NCBI RefSeq assembly: GCF_900143645.1 | Contig: NZ_FRFD01000003.1 | Coordinates: forward strand, 744,001 to 808,000 | DNA: 64,000 nt | DNA from: Anaerocolumna xylanovorans DSM 12503 | GTDB lineage: Bacteria; Bacillota; Clostridia; Lachnospirales; Lachnospiraceae | Direction: 5' to 3' | In this document: positions 36,369 through 44,175 of the stretch, piece after piece | Layout of the letters: each line of letters opens with the position of its first letter | Position numbering within the stretch: position 1 is the stretch's first letter | Made by a program: the position numbers and the translations under genes | The notes under the pieces: model-generated | What the model was told of the DNA's origin: nothing | The model's input: the letters and a program-made list of their open reading frames with translations, nothing else | The model's database searches: none

Positions 36369-37223
36369 ATGCAGAAAAGAGTTGCAGCAATACATGATAT
36401 ATCCTGTTTCGGAAGGTGTTCCCTTACCGTTGCACTTCCAATTCTTTCAGCGGCAGGAATTGAAACCAGCATTATTCCGACAGCTGTGTTATCCACTCAT
36501 ACCGGTGGATTTACAGGGTATACCTTCAGGGATTTAACAGAAGATATTCTGCCGATTGCGAAGCATTGGAATTCCCTTGGGTTAACATTTGAAGCACTTT
36601 ATACCGGATATCTGGGGTCCTATTCCCAGCTTGACATGGTTTCACAGATATTTGATATGTTTAAAGAAAAGGACACTATTATTCTGGTCGATCCGGTGAT
36701 GGGGGACAATGGAAGGCTTTATTCAGCTTTTGATGAGAATTTTCCCAAAGGTATGATTAAGCTTTGTGAAAAAGCAGATGTTATTGTGCCTAATATTACG
36801 GAAGCAACTCTCTTGCTGGGAGAAGATTATAAGGAAGGACCTTATACAACAGAATATATTGAAGGGCTTTTTGGCAGGCTGTCCGGCTGCGGTGCTAAAA
36901 AGATAGTTCTTACCGGAGTGTATTTGCAGGAAGGGCAGATGGGGGCAGCGGCATATGACTGTGGCAGGAAAGAAGTAAACTATTACTTTACTGAGAAGAT
37001 TCCGGGAATGTATCATGGTACCGGCGATGTATTTTCCAGTGTGCTGCTTTCAGGGCTGCTAAATGACCAATCCATGGAGGAAGCCCTAAAGCTGGCTGCC
37101 GATTTTACCACAGAAGCCATTAGAAGAACTTATAATGACAAAACAGATAACAGATACGGTGTAAACTTTGAACAGGGACTTATTGAACTTGCACAACTTG
37201 GTTCCATTCATAAGAATTCCTGA
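36369..37223 (+). CDS. Pyridoxamine/pyridoxal kinase (PdxK/PdxY-like)
   Basis: 284 residues of the ribokinase/ThiD-like fold. The N-terminal HDISCFGRCSLTVALPILS and VLSTHTGGF, the middle VDPVMGDNGRLYS and the C-terminal GTGDVFSSVLLSGLL (anion hole and catalytic Asp) are hallmarks. It phosphorylates vitamin B6 vitamers with ATP in the cytoplasm as salvage. GGAGG precedes the ATG. No link with the neighbours is obvious. Confidence 0.92.
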   Translation: MQKRVAAIHDISCFGRCSLTVALPILSAAGIETSIIPTAVLSTHTGGFTGYTFRDLTEDILPIAKHWNSLGLTFEALYTGYLGSYSQLDMVSQIFDMFKEKDTIILVDPVMGDNGRLYSAFDENFPKGMIKLCEKADVIVPNITEATLLLGEDYKEGPYTTEYIEGLFGRLSGCGAKKIVLTGVYLQEGQMGAAAYDCGRKEVNYYFTEKIPGMYHGTGDVFSSVLLSGLLNDQSMEEALKLAADFTTEAIRRTYNDKTDNRYGVNFEQGLIELAQLGSIHKNS

Positions 37224-37288
37224 AAATACGTATGGATGACTGCTTCCGTACATAAATTATAGAGATAGAACATAGGTAATAGGCGTGT

Positions 37289-38095
37289 ATGAAGCAGGAA
37301 GGATATATTATTCTTATTAATGAAACAGATTACGACTGGATAATGGCCAATAGTTGCAGACTTCGGATGAAACAGTTCTGTTTCCCGGAATGCATAAGGA
37401 CGCAGTCCGAAGCTGTTGCTTATATGGAATGGGAGGATACGGGGGATTCCTGTAAAGAAGGTCTTGCGGCAGCCATTTGTTACGAGCTGTCAGGGACAGA
37501 GAGTTCCTTTATGCTTCTGGCGTATGAGGAAGGTGATAAGAAGGATTTAAGGGTCTATTTTGAAAATATGTCTGCAAGGGGATTAAAGGATAAAGAGGCC
37601 GCTTCCCTTGGATGGATGAACGGAGGGACACTCCGGCTTATTCTTTCCAGACCGGAAGAAGGGGAGCTGCACAGGCTGGAAATATATCCGGACTATTTGG
37701 GAAATGTAAGTAGTGCAGCTAAGAAGGAAGGCTCTGAAAATATCAAAAGAAACTCTGTGTCCTGGTTTGGAACCATTGCGGGAACCGAAAGTATTGATAA
37801 CCTGTATCTTACAAATGACTGTTATTGGGAGGATTGTGAGATAACCCTGAAAGGATATCCCGGAGAATTTATCAAGTGTACCCTTACTCTGATTATTGGA
37901 GGAGAACTGACAGAAGAAAGCTTTATAAAAGATATTTACCTAAATGAAGCAGAAGAGAAGCAGATAACAGTACATATAGGACAGCAGACAACCTTGGTTC
38001 TGGCAGGAACAGCAGCAAATTTAAAAGGAATGGAAGCTAAGTTAGATATTACACTGACGGGAATATGCAAAGAAGACGACCAGGCAAAAGGGTAG
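37289..38095 (+). CDS. Unknown protein, possibly aegerolysin-like, paired with a lipase
   Basis: 268 residues, no signal peptide or membrane helix. The first 110 residues (ILINETDYDWIM, then FCFPECIRTQSEAVAYMEWE) have the spacing of small beta-sandwich proteins of the aegerolysin type, which bind lipids and form pores; this is a weak, pattern-based resemblance. The second half looks like another beta-sandwich. The next gene, a class 3 lipase, starts 12 bases later, so the two are cotranscribed and may act on the same membrane lipids. A weak ribosome binding site precedes the ATG. Confidence 0.7.
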   Translation: MKQEGYIILINETDYDWIMANSCRLRMKQFCFPECIRTQSEAVAYMEWEDTGDSCKEGLAAAICYELSGTESSFMLLAYEEGDKKDLRVYFENMSARGLKDKEAASLGWMNGGTLRLILSRPEEGELHRLEIYPDYLGNVSSAAKKEGSENIKRNSVSWFGTIAGTESIDNLYLTNDCYWEDCEITLKGYPGEFIKCTLTLIIGGELTEESFIKDIYLNEAEEKQITVHIGQQTTLVLAGTAANLKGMEAKLDITLTGICKEDDQAKG

Positions 38096-38107
38096 GAAGG
38101 GGTCATT

Positions 38108-39049
38108 ATGCAGGAGAGCAGGAAAGCAATGGCTATGTTGGCCGCCTCCATGCTGGCATACCGCATTAAGGATGGGAAACTTCCAATCAGCTGCCGCTTT
38201 CGAATTGATGAGTGGATAGGAGGAGTACCGTACAACTGGTATCATACAGCAGGCTTTACGGAAGAAGTCTATACCTTTACTGCCGGTATTGATAACATAC
38301 ATGCAGGCTTAATAGGGATTTCAGAGGATAAACTTATTATTGCTTTTCGGGGAACAGATGGCGATGACACCCTGGAAGGAAGTATCCTGGACTGGATAAA
38401 TAATTTCCTTGCCATACAGGTTCCTTTTCCTTATGGACCGGGAAATGTACATGAGGGATTTTTAAGTGCGGCAGACAGTCTTAAGGAAGATATGCTAAGA
38501 AAGACAGAAGAGCTATACGGCAAATTAGCAGGCAAATATGAAACGGCAGAGATTATAGTTACAGGGCACAGCAAAGGCGGAGCAGTTGCCAATATAATGG
38601 CAGCCATATTATCGGAAATCCATAACGGGAAATATAGGGATAAGATTGCAGTTTATACCTTTGGGGCACCCAGAACAGGAGATGAGTTATTTGCAGATAA
38701 ATACGGCAGTCTTAATTATTTCCGTTATGAAGCTTTTTTAGATATCGTGTGCCACCTGCCCTTTACTTTGCAGGAAACAAAGCTATTAAAGCGTTTGGGT
38801 CCAATACAGGAATTATTTGCAGAATGCCTGAAACTAAAGCCATATAAGGCGGTGGGAAGGGAAATCTGTATCTATAACAGCAGAGATAACTTTGGAAAAT
38901 ATCCGCCTGATACCGGTAATTCTTCCGGTGAGACCTTAAATTCCTTTTGTGCCGTTGAGCAGGTTGTGAGGTATGGAGGCTTTCAGGTTTTTATGGGATG
39001 CCATGAAAAGGATTACTATCTGCTTGACAAATCCATTCAATTCCATTAA
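38108..39049 (+). CDS. Class 3 lipase-like (Mbeg1/DUF2974-type) hydrolase
   Basis: 313 residues, cytoplasmic. LIIAFRGTDGDDTLEGS and the nucleophile elbow VTGHSKGGAVAN (Ser155) are typical of lipase class 3; YTFGAPRTGDELFADKYG follows, with an Asp in the next segment (LDIVCHLPF) and His candidates later. It should hydrolyse acylglycerols or phospholipids. With no export signal its natural substrate is unclear. AAGGGG precedes the ATG. Likely operon with the preceding unknown gene. Confidence 0.85.
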   Translation: MQESRKAMAMLAASMLAYRIKDGKLPISCRFRIDEWIGGVPYNWYHTAGFTEEVYTFTAGIDNIHAGLIGISEDKLIIAFRGTDGDDTLEGSILDWINNFLAIQVPFPYGPGNVHEGFLSAADSLKEDMLRKTEELYGKLAGKYETAEIIVTGHSKGGAVANIMAAILSEIHNGKYRDKIAVYTFGAPRTGDELFADKYGSLNYFRYEAFLDIVCHLPFTLQETKLLKRLGPIQELFAECLKLKPYKAVGREICIYNSRDNFGKYPPDTGNSSGETLNSFCAVEQVVRYGGFQVFMGCHEKDYYLLDKSIQFH

Positions 39050-39221
39050 AGTATTCCTTATGAAAATGCAAATACAGAATTTTATCTTTCGGTGTATAGA
39101 ATGCAGTCTGGCGGTAATATGCCAAGAGGCAGAGGATACATCGAAATTTTTATCGAGAAGTTTTTTAACTGTACAGAGGACACTTTGATTATAAAAACTT
39201 GGAAGAGAGGATTTACTGAAA

Positions 39222-40451
39222 ATGAAGATTTCTACTGTGAAAGGGACCAATGATTATTTACCGAAGGAAGCAGCCTTAAGAGATTATCTGATGGATGAAA
39301 TACTTAAGACTTACCAATCCTGCGGATTTCAAAGAATTATGACTCCGGTTATCGAAGATATTGAGAATCTGGATAAAAGTGAGGGCGGAGAGAATTTAAA
39401 CCTGATATTTAAAGTATTAAAAAGGGGAGATAAGTTGGAAAAGGCCCTGGAAGCAAAGAATGAGAAAGAGCTTTGCGATATGGGACTTCGCTATGACTTA
39501 ACACTTCCCCTTAGCAGATATTATGCTAATAACAGGGACAAGCTGTTATCGCCCTTTAAGTGCATACAGATTGACAGGGTTTACCGAGCAGAGCGTCCGC
39601 AGAAGGGGCGTTTAAGGGAATTCTACCAGTGTGATATTGATATTATCGGAACCTACTCCCTGACAGCGGAAGTGGAACTGATAGCAACCACAGCACAGGC
39701 TCTTAAGAATATCGGTATCGGTGATTTCAGGGTTAAGATAAATAACAGAAAGCTCTTAAAGGCTATTCTTTTAAAGGCTGGCTTTCAGGCGGAAGAGCTG
39801 GACAGTGTCTGCATATCCATTGACAAATTAGACAAGGTCGGCCTGGATGGTGTGAAGGAAGAACTAAACGCCAAGGGATTTGAAGCAGAAAGTATCAATA
39901 AGCTGTCAGAAGTGTTATCAACAAAGCCTTTTACGTTAGAGGAAGCAGAAAGGCTTTGCCCGGAGGAAGAGAGTGTAAAAGAGATACGCTTTATCCTGGA
40001 TTCTGTAAAGGCTTTCAATGGCGAGTTTGATGTAGTGTATGATATTACCCTTATCAGAGGACAGGGTTACTACACCGGTACGGTATTTGAGGTTGAGAGC
40101 ACAAAGTTCAGGGGAGCTATTGCCGGAGGCGGAAGATATGATAACCTGATTGGCAAATTCTTAAATGAAACTGTTCCGGCAGTGGGCTTTTCCATTGGTT
40201 TTGAGCGGATTTTCGGCATTCTTACCGATGTGGGCTTTCAGATACCGGACAGAAAGAAGCAGATTGCAGTGCTTTATGAGGAAAAGGATTTTATTCCTGC
40301 CATGGAATATGCAAGAGGACTTCGTGAGAATCATAATGTTGCCATGTATGTGAAGCCGAAAAAGACCGGTAAGTTTATTGATAAATTACAGGAACAGGGC
40401 TGTGACGGATTCTATATCTACGGACAGTCAGGGGAAATTCAATTTTTATAA
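39222..40451 (+). CDS. Histidyl-tRNA synthetase-like class II protein (HisS paralogue)
   Basis: 409 residues. Class II core with motif 2 in REFYQCDIDIIG, the His-binding loop RGQGYYTGTVFEV (usually RGLDYYNRTVFE) and motif 3 GFSIGFERI, followed by a short anticodon-binding domain. The glycine/threonine changes in the His-loop and slightly short C-terminus suggest a secondary HisS-type protein rather than the main enzyme. HisZ, the regulatory paralogue, lacks the anticodon domain, which seems present here. No T-box leader was seen upstream, and the ribosome binding site AGAGG is far (about twelve bases). Confidence 0.85.
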   Translation: MKISTVKGTNDYLPKEAALRDYLMDEILKTYQSCGFQRIMTPVIEDIENLDKSEGGENLNLIFKVLKRGDKLEKALEAKNEKELCDMGLRYDLTLPLSRYYANNRDKLLSPFKCIQIDRVYRAERPQKGRLREFYQCDIDIIGTYSLTAEVELIATTAQALKNIGIGDFRVKINNRKLLKAILLKAGFQAEELDSVCISIDKLDKVGLDGVKEELNAKGFEAESINKLSEVLSTKPFTLEEAERLCPEEESVKEIRFILDSVKAFNGEFDVVYDITLIRGQGYYTGTVFEVESTKFRGAIAGGGRYDNLIGKFLNETVPAVGFSIGFERIFGILTDVGFQIPDRKKQIAVLYEEKDFIPAMEYARGLRENHNVAMYVKPKKTGKFIDKLQEQGCDGFYIYGQSGEIQFL

Positions 40452-40479
40452 GGAACATGAACTTTAAATATAGAAGTTT

Positions 40480-40525
40480 AAAGAGCTTGGTTTAAATCAT
40501 AGATTTAAGCCAAACTCTTTTTCTT
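40480..40525 (+). terminator. Strong terminator after the HisRS-like gene
   Basis: AAAGAGCTTGGTTTAAAT pairs with ATTTAAGCCAAACTCTTT around CATAG, then TTC and TTTT. Confidence 0.85.
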
Positions 40526-40563
40526 TTGCGGCATCAGGCCATTCAGCCGGATGGGACTGGCGC

Positions 40564-41031
40564 TCATCTTATTTTAAGCAGCTGTATGTACGTATTCCAG
40601 CTTATTGCAAGGTGTCCGATGGAAAAAAGTATCGCAGGTGCTATAAAAAGAGGAGATCTAACCCATATGCCAAGCAATATGAGGTACATTAACGGGAATA
40701 TAGCCATAGGAATTGGTATAAAGCCCATAGGCTTAAATAAATCGAAATATTCCCTTCCACTGGTAAAATACAAAATCCAGCAGGTATAATAGACCAATAA
40801 ACAGAGAGCCATCAGTATGACCAGGTACGAGCCTTTTTGTTCTGCAATTTTCTTTCCGAATACAACTGGCACAACCAGGCAAAGAATTCGCCCTGCCTGT
40901 TCCATTATTGTAAAAACAACAGGCACGGAACTTAAGTTTTTGGGAATATTTTGCGGAGGAAAAAAATAAAAGAATATATTCGGCAGTAAGAATGATAAAA
41001 CTACTAATATGCCTTTAAAGTGTATTCCCAT
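40564..41031 (-). CDS. Small membrane protein cotranscribed with PadR
   Basis: 155 residues with four or five hydrophobic helices; no motif I recognise. It follows the PadR gene with a two-base gap, so it is surely in the same operon. A role beside the regulator, for instance sensing the exported compound of the divergent ABC transporter, is an inference. Confidence 0.72.
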   Translation of the reverse strand: MGIHFKGILVVLSFLLPNIFFYFFPPQNIPKNLSSVPVVFTIMEQAGRILCLVVPVVFGKKIAEQKGSYLVILMALCLLVYYTCWILYFTSGREYFDLFKPMGFIPIPMAIFPLMYLILLGIWVRSPLFIAPAILFSIGHLAISWNTYIQLLKIR

Positions 41032-41033
41032 AC

Positions 41034-41618
41034 TTAATCAGCCCCCTTGTCAGAATTCTCTGGATTTGCCGAAATATCTTCAAGAGATTTTATAGTTTCT
41101 TTGCACCAACTTGCATAAGACTCCCATACCTTTTGTCCAAAGGCCAAAACCATTAACACTTGTCTGTGATTGCCGTGTACATCAATGTCCTGTTTGAGCT
41201 GTTCTTCAAACTTTTCAAATAATTTTCTCTGTTTATTGTGATTCAGCTCAAATTCTTTAATATGCTCCAGCATGATGTCTGATGAAGCTGCATTGGAAAA
41301 ATAGAGTTTTAATAAAACCTCATACCGTATGATTTCTTTTTCCACCGGGATCATAAGCCATTGCTGCAACTCTTCTTTGCCCTGATCAGTAATCGTATAT
41401 TTTTTACTTGCTTTACTATTACTGTCTGGCTGATGGAAAGCCGCAATAAGTCCTTCGGTTTCCAATTCTTTTAATTGGGGGTAGATTTGACCGAAGCTTT
41501 CACTCCAAAAGAAAGATAATCTGGTATCTATGATTCGCTTTATCTCATAACCCGACAGATGTTCCTCATTTAAAAGCCCAAGTATAACATACCTGGTTTT
41601 ATTTTTTTTGATTGGCAT
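41034..41618 (-). CDS. PadR-family transcriptional regulator
   Basis: 194 residues. N-terminal winged helix (YVILGLLNEEHLSGYEIKR, then FGQIYPQLKELETEGLI) and a C-terminal helical dimerisation domain of the VirR/PadR-C type. PadR proteins repress divergent or adjacent membrane-transport genes until a ligand binds. Here it is divergent from a MacB-like ABC transporter, and inverted repeats overlap both promoters. AGGTG lies before the ATG. Confidence 0.92.
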   Translation of the reverse strand: MPIKKNKTRYVILGLLNEEHLSGYEIKRIIDTRLSFFWSESFGQIYPQLKELETEGLIAAFHQPDSNSKASKKYTITDQGKEELQQWLMIPVEKEIIRYEVLLKLYFSNAASSDIMLEHIKEFELNHNKQRKLFEKFEEQLKQDIDVHGNHRQVLMVLAFGQKVWESYASWCKETIKSLEDISANPENSDKGAD

Positions 41619-41640
41619 TTTTCACCTCATATTTATTAGT

Positions 41641-41657
41641 TATATCTAAAAGATATA
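41641..41657 (-). promoter_or_regulatory. Palindromic operator within the padR promoter
   Basis: TATATCT-AAA-AGATATA. On the minus strand it lies between TTGTCA (-35) and TATAAC (-10, which it overlaps), 16 bases apart, and so probably mediates autoregulation of the PadR operon. Confidence 0.6.
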
Positions 41658-41732
41658 TGATGACAAAGGAAATGTCAACTATTTTATTAATATTTAATCA
41701 TAAAACTTTAATATTTATTTAGAGTAATTTTT

Positions 41733-41794
41733 TTGACTTAAGAGAACCCCTTATGTATAATGACATGAATACAGCAGGATACTTTATACATAAG
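41733..41794 (+). promoter_or_regulatory. Promoter and inverted repeat of the ABC exporter gene
   Basis: TTGACT (41733-41738), 17-base spacer, TATAAT (41756-41761). CTTATGTATAA (41750-41760) overlapping the -10 box repeats inverted as TTATACATAAG (41784-41794) overlapping the ribosome binding site. The right arm can block AAGGAGGAG in mRNA only if the left arm is transcribed; as the start site lies after it, DNA binding by a regulator is the likelier role. Confidence 0.72.
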
Positions 41795-41806
41795 GAGGAG
41801 AAAAAT

Positions 41807-44161
41807 TTGCTGGAATTAATAGATATAAAGAGAAGTTATAATGTCGGAGGGATTGAAACAAAAGCCCTTGACGGAATAAGTGTTGCCTTCAGGCAGAAGG
41901 AATTTGTAGCAATCCTTGGCTCCAGCGGTTCGGGAAAGACCACTTGCCTTAATATTGTAGGAGGCCTTGACCGTTATGATTCAGGAGAGCTGGTCATTAA
42001 GGGGAAAAAGACTGCGGATTTTACGGACAGGGACTGGGATGCCTATAGGAATAATTCAATTGGATTTGTATTTCAGAGCTATAACCTGATCATGCATCTT
42101 AGTATTGTTGCAAATGTGGAGCTTGGTATGACCTTAAGCGGTGTATCCGCAGAAGAAAAGCATAAAAAGGCACTGGAAGTATTAGAAAAGGTGGGACTTA
42201 AGGAACATCTTCACAAGAAACCAAATCAATTATCCGGCGGACAGATGCAGCGGGTTGCCATAGCCAGAGCCCTGGCAAATGACCCGGAGATTCTTTTGTG
42301 CGATGAGCCGACAGGAGCCCTGGACAGCAATACCAGTATTCAGATTATGGAACTGATTAAAGTGGTTGCCAAAGAACGTCTGGTTATTATGGTAACTCAT
42401 AATCCAGAGATTGCCGAAAATTATGCAGACAGGATTATCCGTTTCCAGGACGGTAAAATTATATCTGACAGTCATCCTCATGTGGAAAGGCCCAAGGGGG
42501 ATGAATTCAAGCTTAAGAAGACAAGTATGAGCTTTTTGACAGCTCTTCGTCTTTCCTTTAACAACATACGCACCAAGAAGGGAAGAACTATTCTAACAGC
42601 CTTTGCTTCCAGTATTGGAATCATCGGAATTGCAGTAATTTTAAGCTTATCATCCGGATTCCAGACACAGATTGATAATTTTCAAAAGGATGCCATGGCA
42701 GAATTTCCAATTATTATTTCCCAGTCCGCTACAAGCGTAGATGCCGAAAGCATGGAGCAAATGAGAAAGGAAATGAAGAACCAGAATGACAAAGCCTATA
42801 TACCTGCGGATACAGTAACGCTGTATGATCCCTCTGATACGCAGATAACCCATAAGAATATTTTTACCAAAGATTATCTTGATTACCTGAATAAGATAGA
42901 CCCTGAAATCTGCAGCAGTATCGGATACACCAGACTGGTATCCATGAATATGGTACGTAAAGTAGAAGATAAGGTAATTCCTGTGAGCCTAAGCAGTCAG
43001 AACAGCTCTTCAGGAGGCAGCCAGACGCAAAGCACCGGTCTGTCAGGCTCTATGGGCTTATCCTCTTATCCCAAACAGCTAAAAACAGAGGAAGAGTCCT
43101 ACCTGACAAAGAATTATGACATCATGGCTGGAGAATATCCTGCTAAGGCAACTGATCTGGTACTTGTTATCGATGCCAGAAACAGGCTGGATTATAATAT
43201 TCTTAATAATTTGGGATTTGATACAAAAGGGAAAGAAAGCCTCGATTTTAAAGATATTATCGGTACGGAATTTAAAATAATACCCAATGATGTTTACTAT
43301 ATGCCCACTCAGGCAGGAACATATCTGCCCGGCAATGATTACCTGGCAATGTATGATTCAAAGGAGGCCATTACGATAAAGATTACAGGAGTTGTACGTC
43401 AGAAAGAAGATGTAGCAATGGCACTCCTTCTTCCCGGTATTGCCTACAGTGACGAATTGTCAGAAATGGTAATTGATAATGCCAAGGACTCTGCTATTGT
43501 AAAGGCACAGGAAAAAAGTGATAAGAATATTATTACCAATGAAGAATTAACAGAGGATGCAAAGGATACTTTCCTGGCTTACCTCGGCGGAAATGCAACT
43601 CCATATGTTATCATGGTTTATCCGTACAATTTTGATGATAAGGATGCAGTGACAGACTATCTGGATCAGTATAATGCAGGAAAAGATTCGAAAGACCAGG
43701 TGGTGTATACAGATCTTGCCGCCACTATGTCAAGCCTGACCAGTGGTATTATGGACGGCATTACCATTGTTTTAATTGCTTTTGCCGGTATTTCTCTGGT
43801 AGTAAGCCTTATTATGATTTCTATTATAACTTATACTTCTGTTTTGGAGAGAACAAAGGAAATCGGTATTTTAAAGGCATTAGGCGCCAGAAAGAAGGAT
43901 ATTACCCGTGTATTTGACGCAGAAACCACCATACTTGGTGTGTTTTCAGGAATACTTGGTGTTGTTCTGGCATGGCTGCTTACTTTCCCCGTTAATTCCA
44001 TACTCTATAAAATGACGGAGCTTACGGGTGTGGCACATCTTCAAATTGAACATGCGGTGTTTTTGGTGGTTATCAGCACACTGTTAACAGTGTTAGGAGG
44101 TCATATTCCGGCTAAAATGGCTTCCAGAAAGAATGCAATAGAAGCACTTAGAGCGGAATAA
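41807..44161 (+). CDS. MacB-like ABC exporter, ATPase-permease fusion
   Basis: 784 residues from TTG 41807. ATPase: Walker A GSSGSGKTTC, signature LSGGQMQRVAIARAL, Walker B LLCDEPTGALD. A membrane helix near 260-285, a large extracellular MacB_PCD-type domain of about 350 residues and three C-terminal helices with the FtsX motif ERTKEIGILKALGARKKDI follow. It probably extrudes or relocates antimicrobial peptides or lipids in the Gram-positive envelope. AAGGAGGAG lies six bases before the TTG. The ATG at 41753 lies within the promoter's -10 region and would be upstream of the transcript start. Confidence 0.92.
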   Translation: MLELIDIKRSYNVGGIETKALDGISVAFRQKEFVAILGSSGSGKTTCLNIVGGLDRYDSGELVIKGKKTADFTDRDWDAYRNNSIGFVFQSYNLIMHLSIVANVELGMTLSGVSAEEKHKKALEVLEKVGLKEHLHKKPNQLSGGQMQRVAIARALANDPEILLCDEPTGALDSNTSIQIMELIKVVAKERLVIMVTHNPEIAENYADRIIRFQDGKIISDSHPHVERPKGDEFKLKKTSMSFLTALRLSFNNIRTKKGRTILTAFASSIGIIGIAVILSLSSGFQTQIDNFQKDAMAEFPIIISQSATSVDAESMEQMRKEMKNQNDKAYIPADTVTLYDPSDTQITHKNIFTKDYLDYLNKIDPEICSSIGYTRLVSMNMVRKVEDKVIPVSLSSQNSSSGGSQTQSTGLSGSMGLSSYPKQLKTEEESYLTKNYDIMAGEYPAKATDLVLVIDARNRLDYNILNNLGFDTKGKESLDFKDIIGTEFKIIPNDVYYMPTQAGTYLPGNDYLAMYDSKEAITIKITGVVRQKEDVAMALLLPGIAYSDELSEMVIDNAKDSAIVKAQEKSDKNIITNEELTEDAKDTFLAYLGGNATPYVIMVYPYNFDDKDAVTDYLDQYNAGKDSKDQVVYTDLAATMSSLTSGIMDGITIVLIAFAGISLVVSLIMISIITYTSVLERTKEIGILKALGARKKDITRVFDAETTILGVFSGILGVVLAWLLTFPVNSILYKMTELTGVAHLQIEHAVFLVVISTLLTVLGGHIPAKMASRKNAIEALRAE

Positions 44162-44175
44162 AACCCCCTATATTA

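Noticed and set aside
38973..39188. Open frame between the lipase and HisRS-like genes
   Set aside because: It overlaps the lipase end in another frame, has no ribosome binding site and no recognisable protein.
39050..39221. T-box riboswitch before the HisRS-like gene
   Set aside because: No T-box core or antiterminator/terminator pair can be seen in the 170-base gap.
41600..41640. TGAAAAATGCC before padR resembling P1 of the element
   Set aside because: It is just the ribosome binding site region and start codon of padR; no palindrome or P2 is present.
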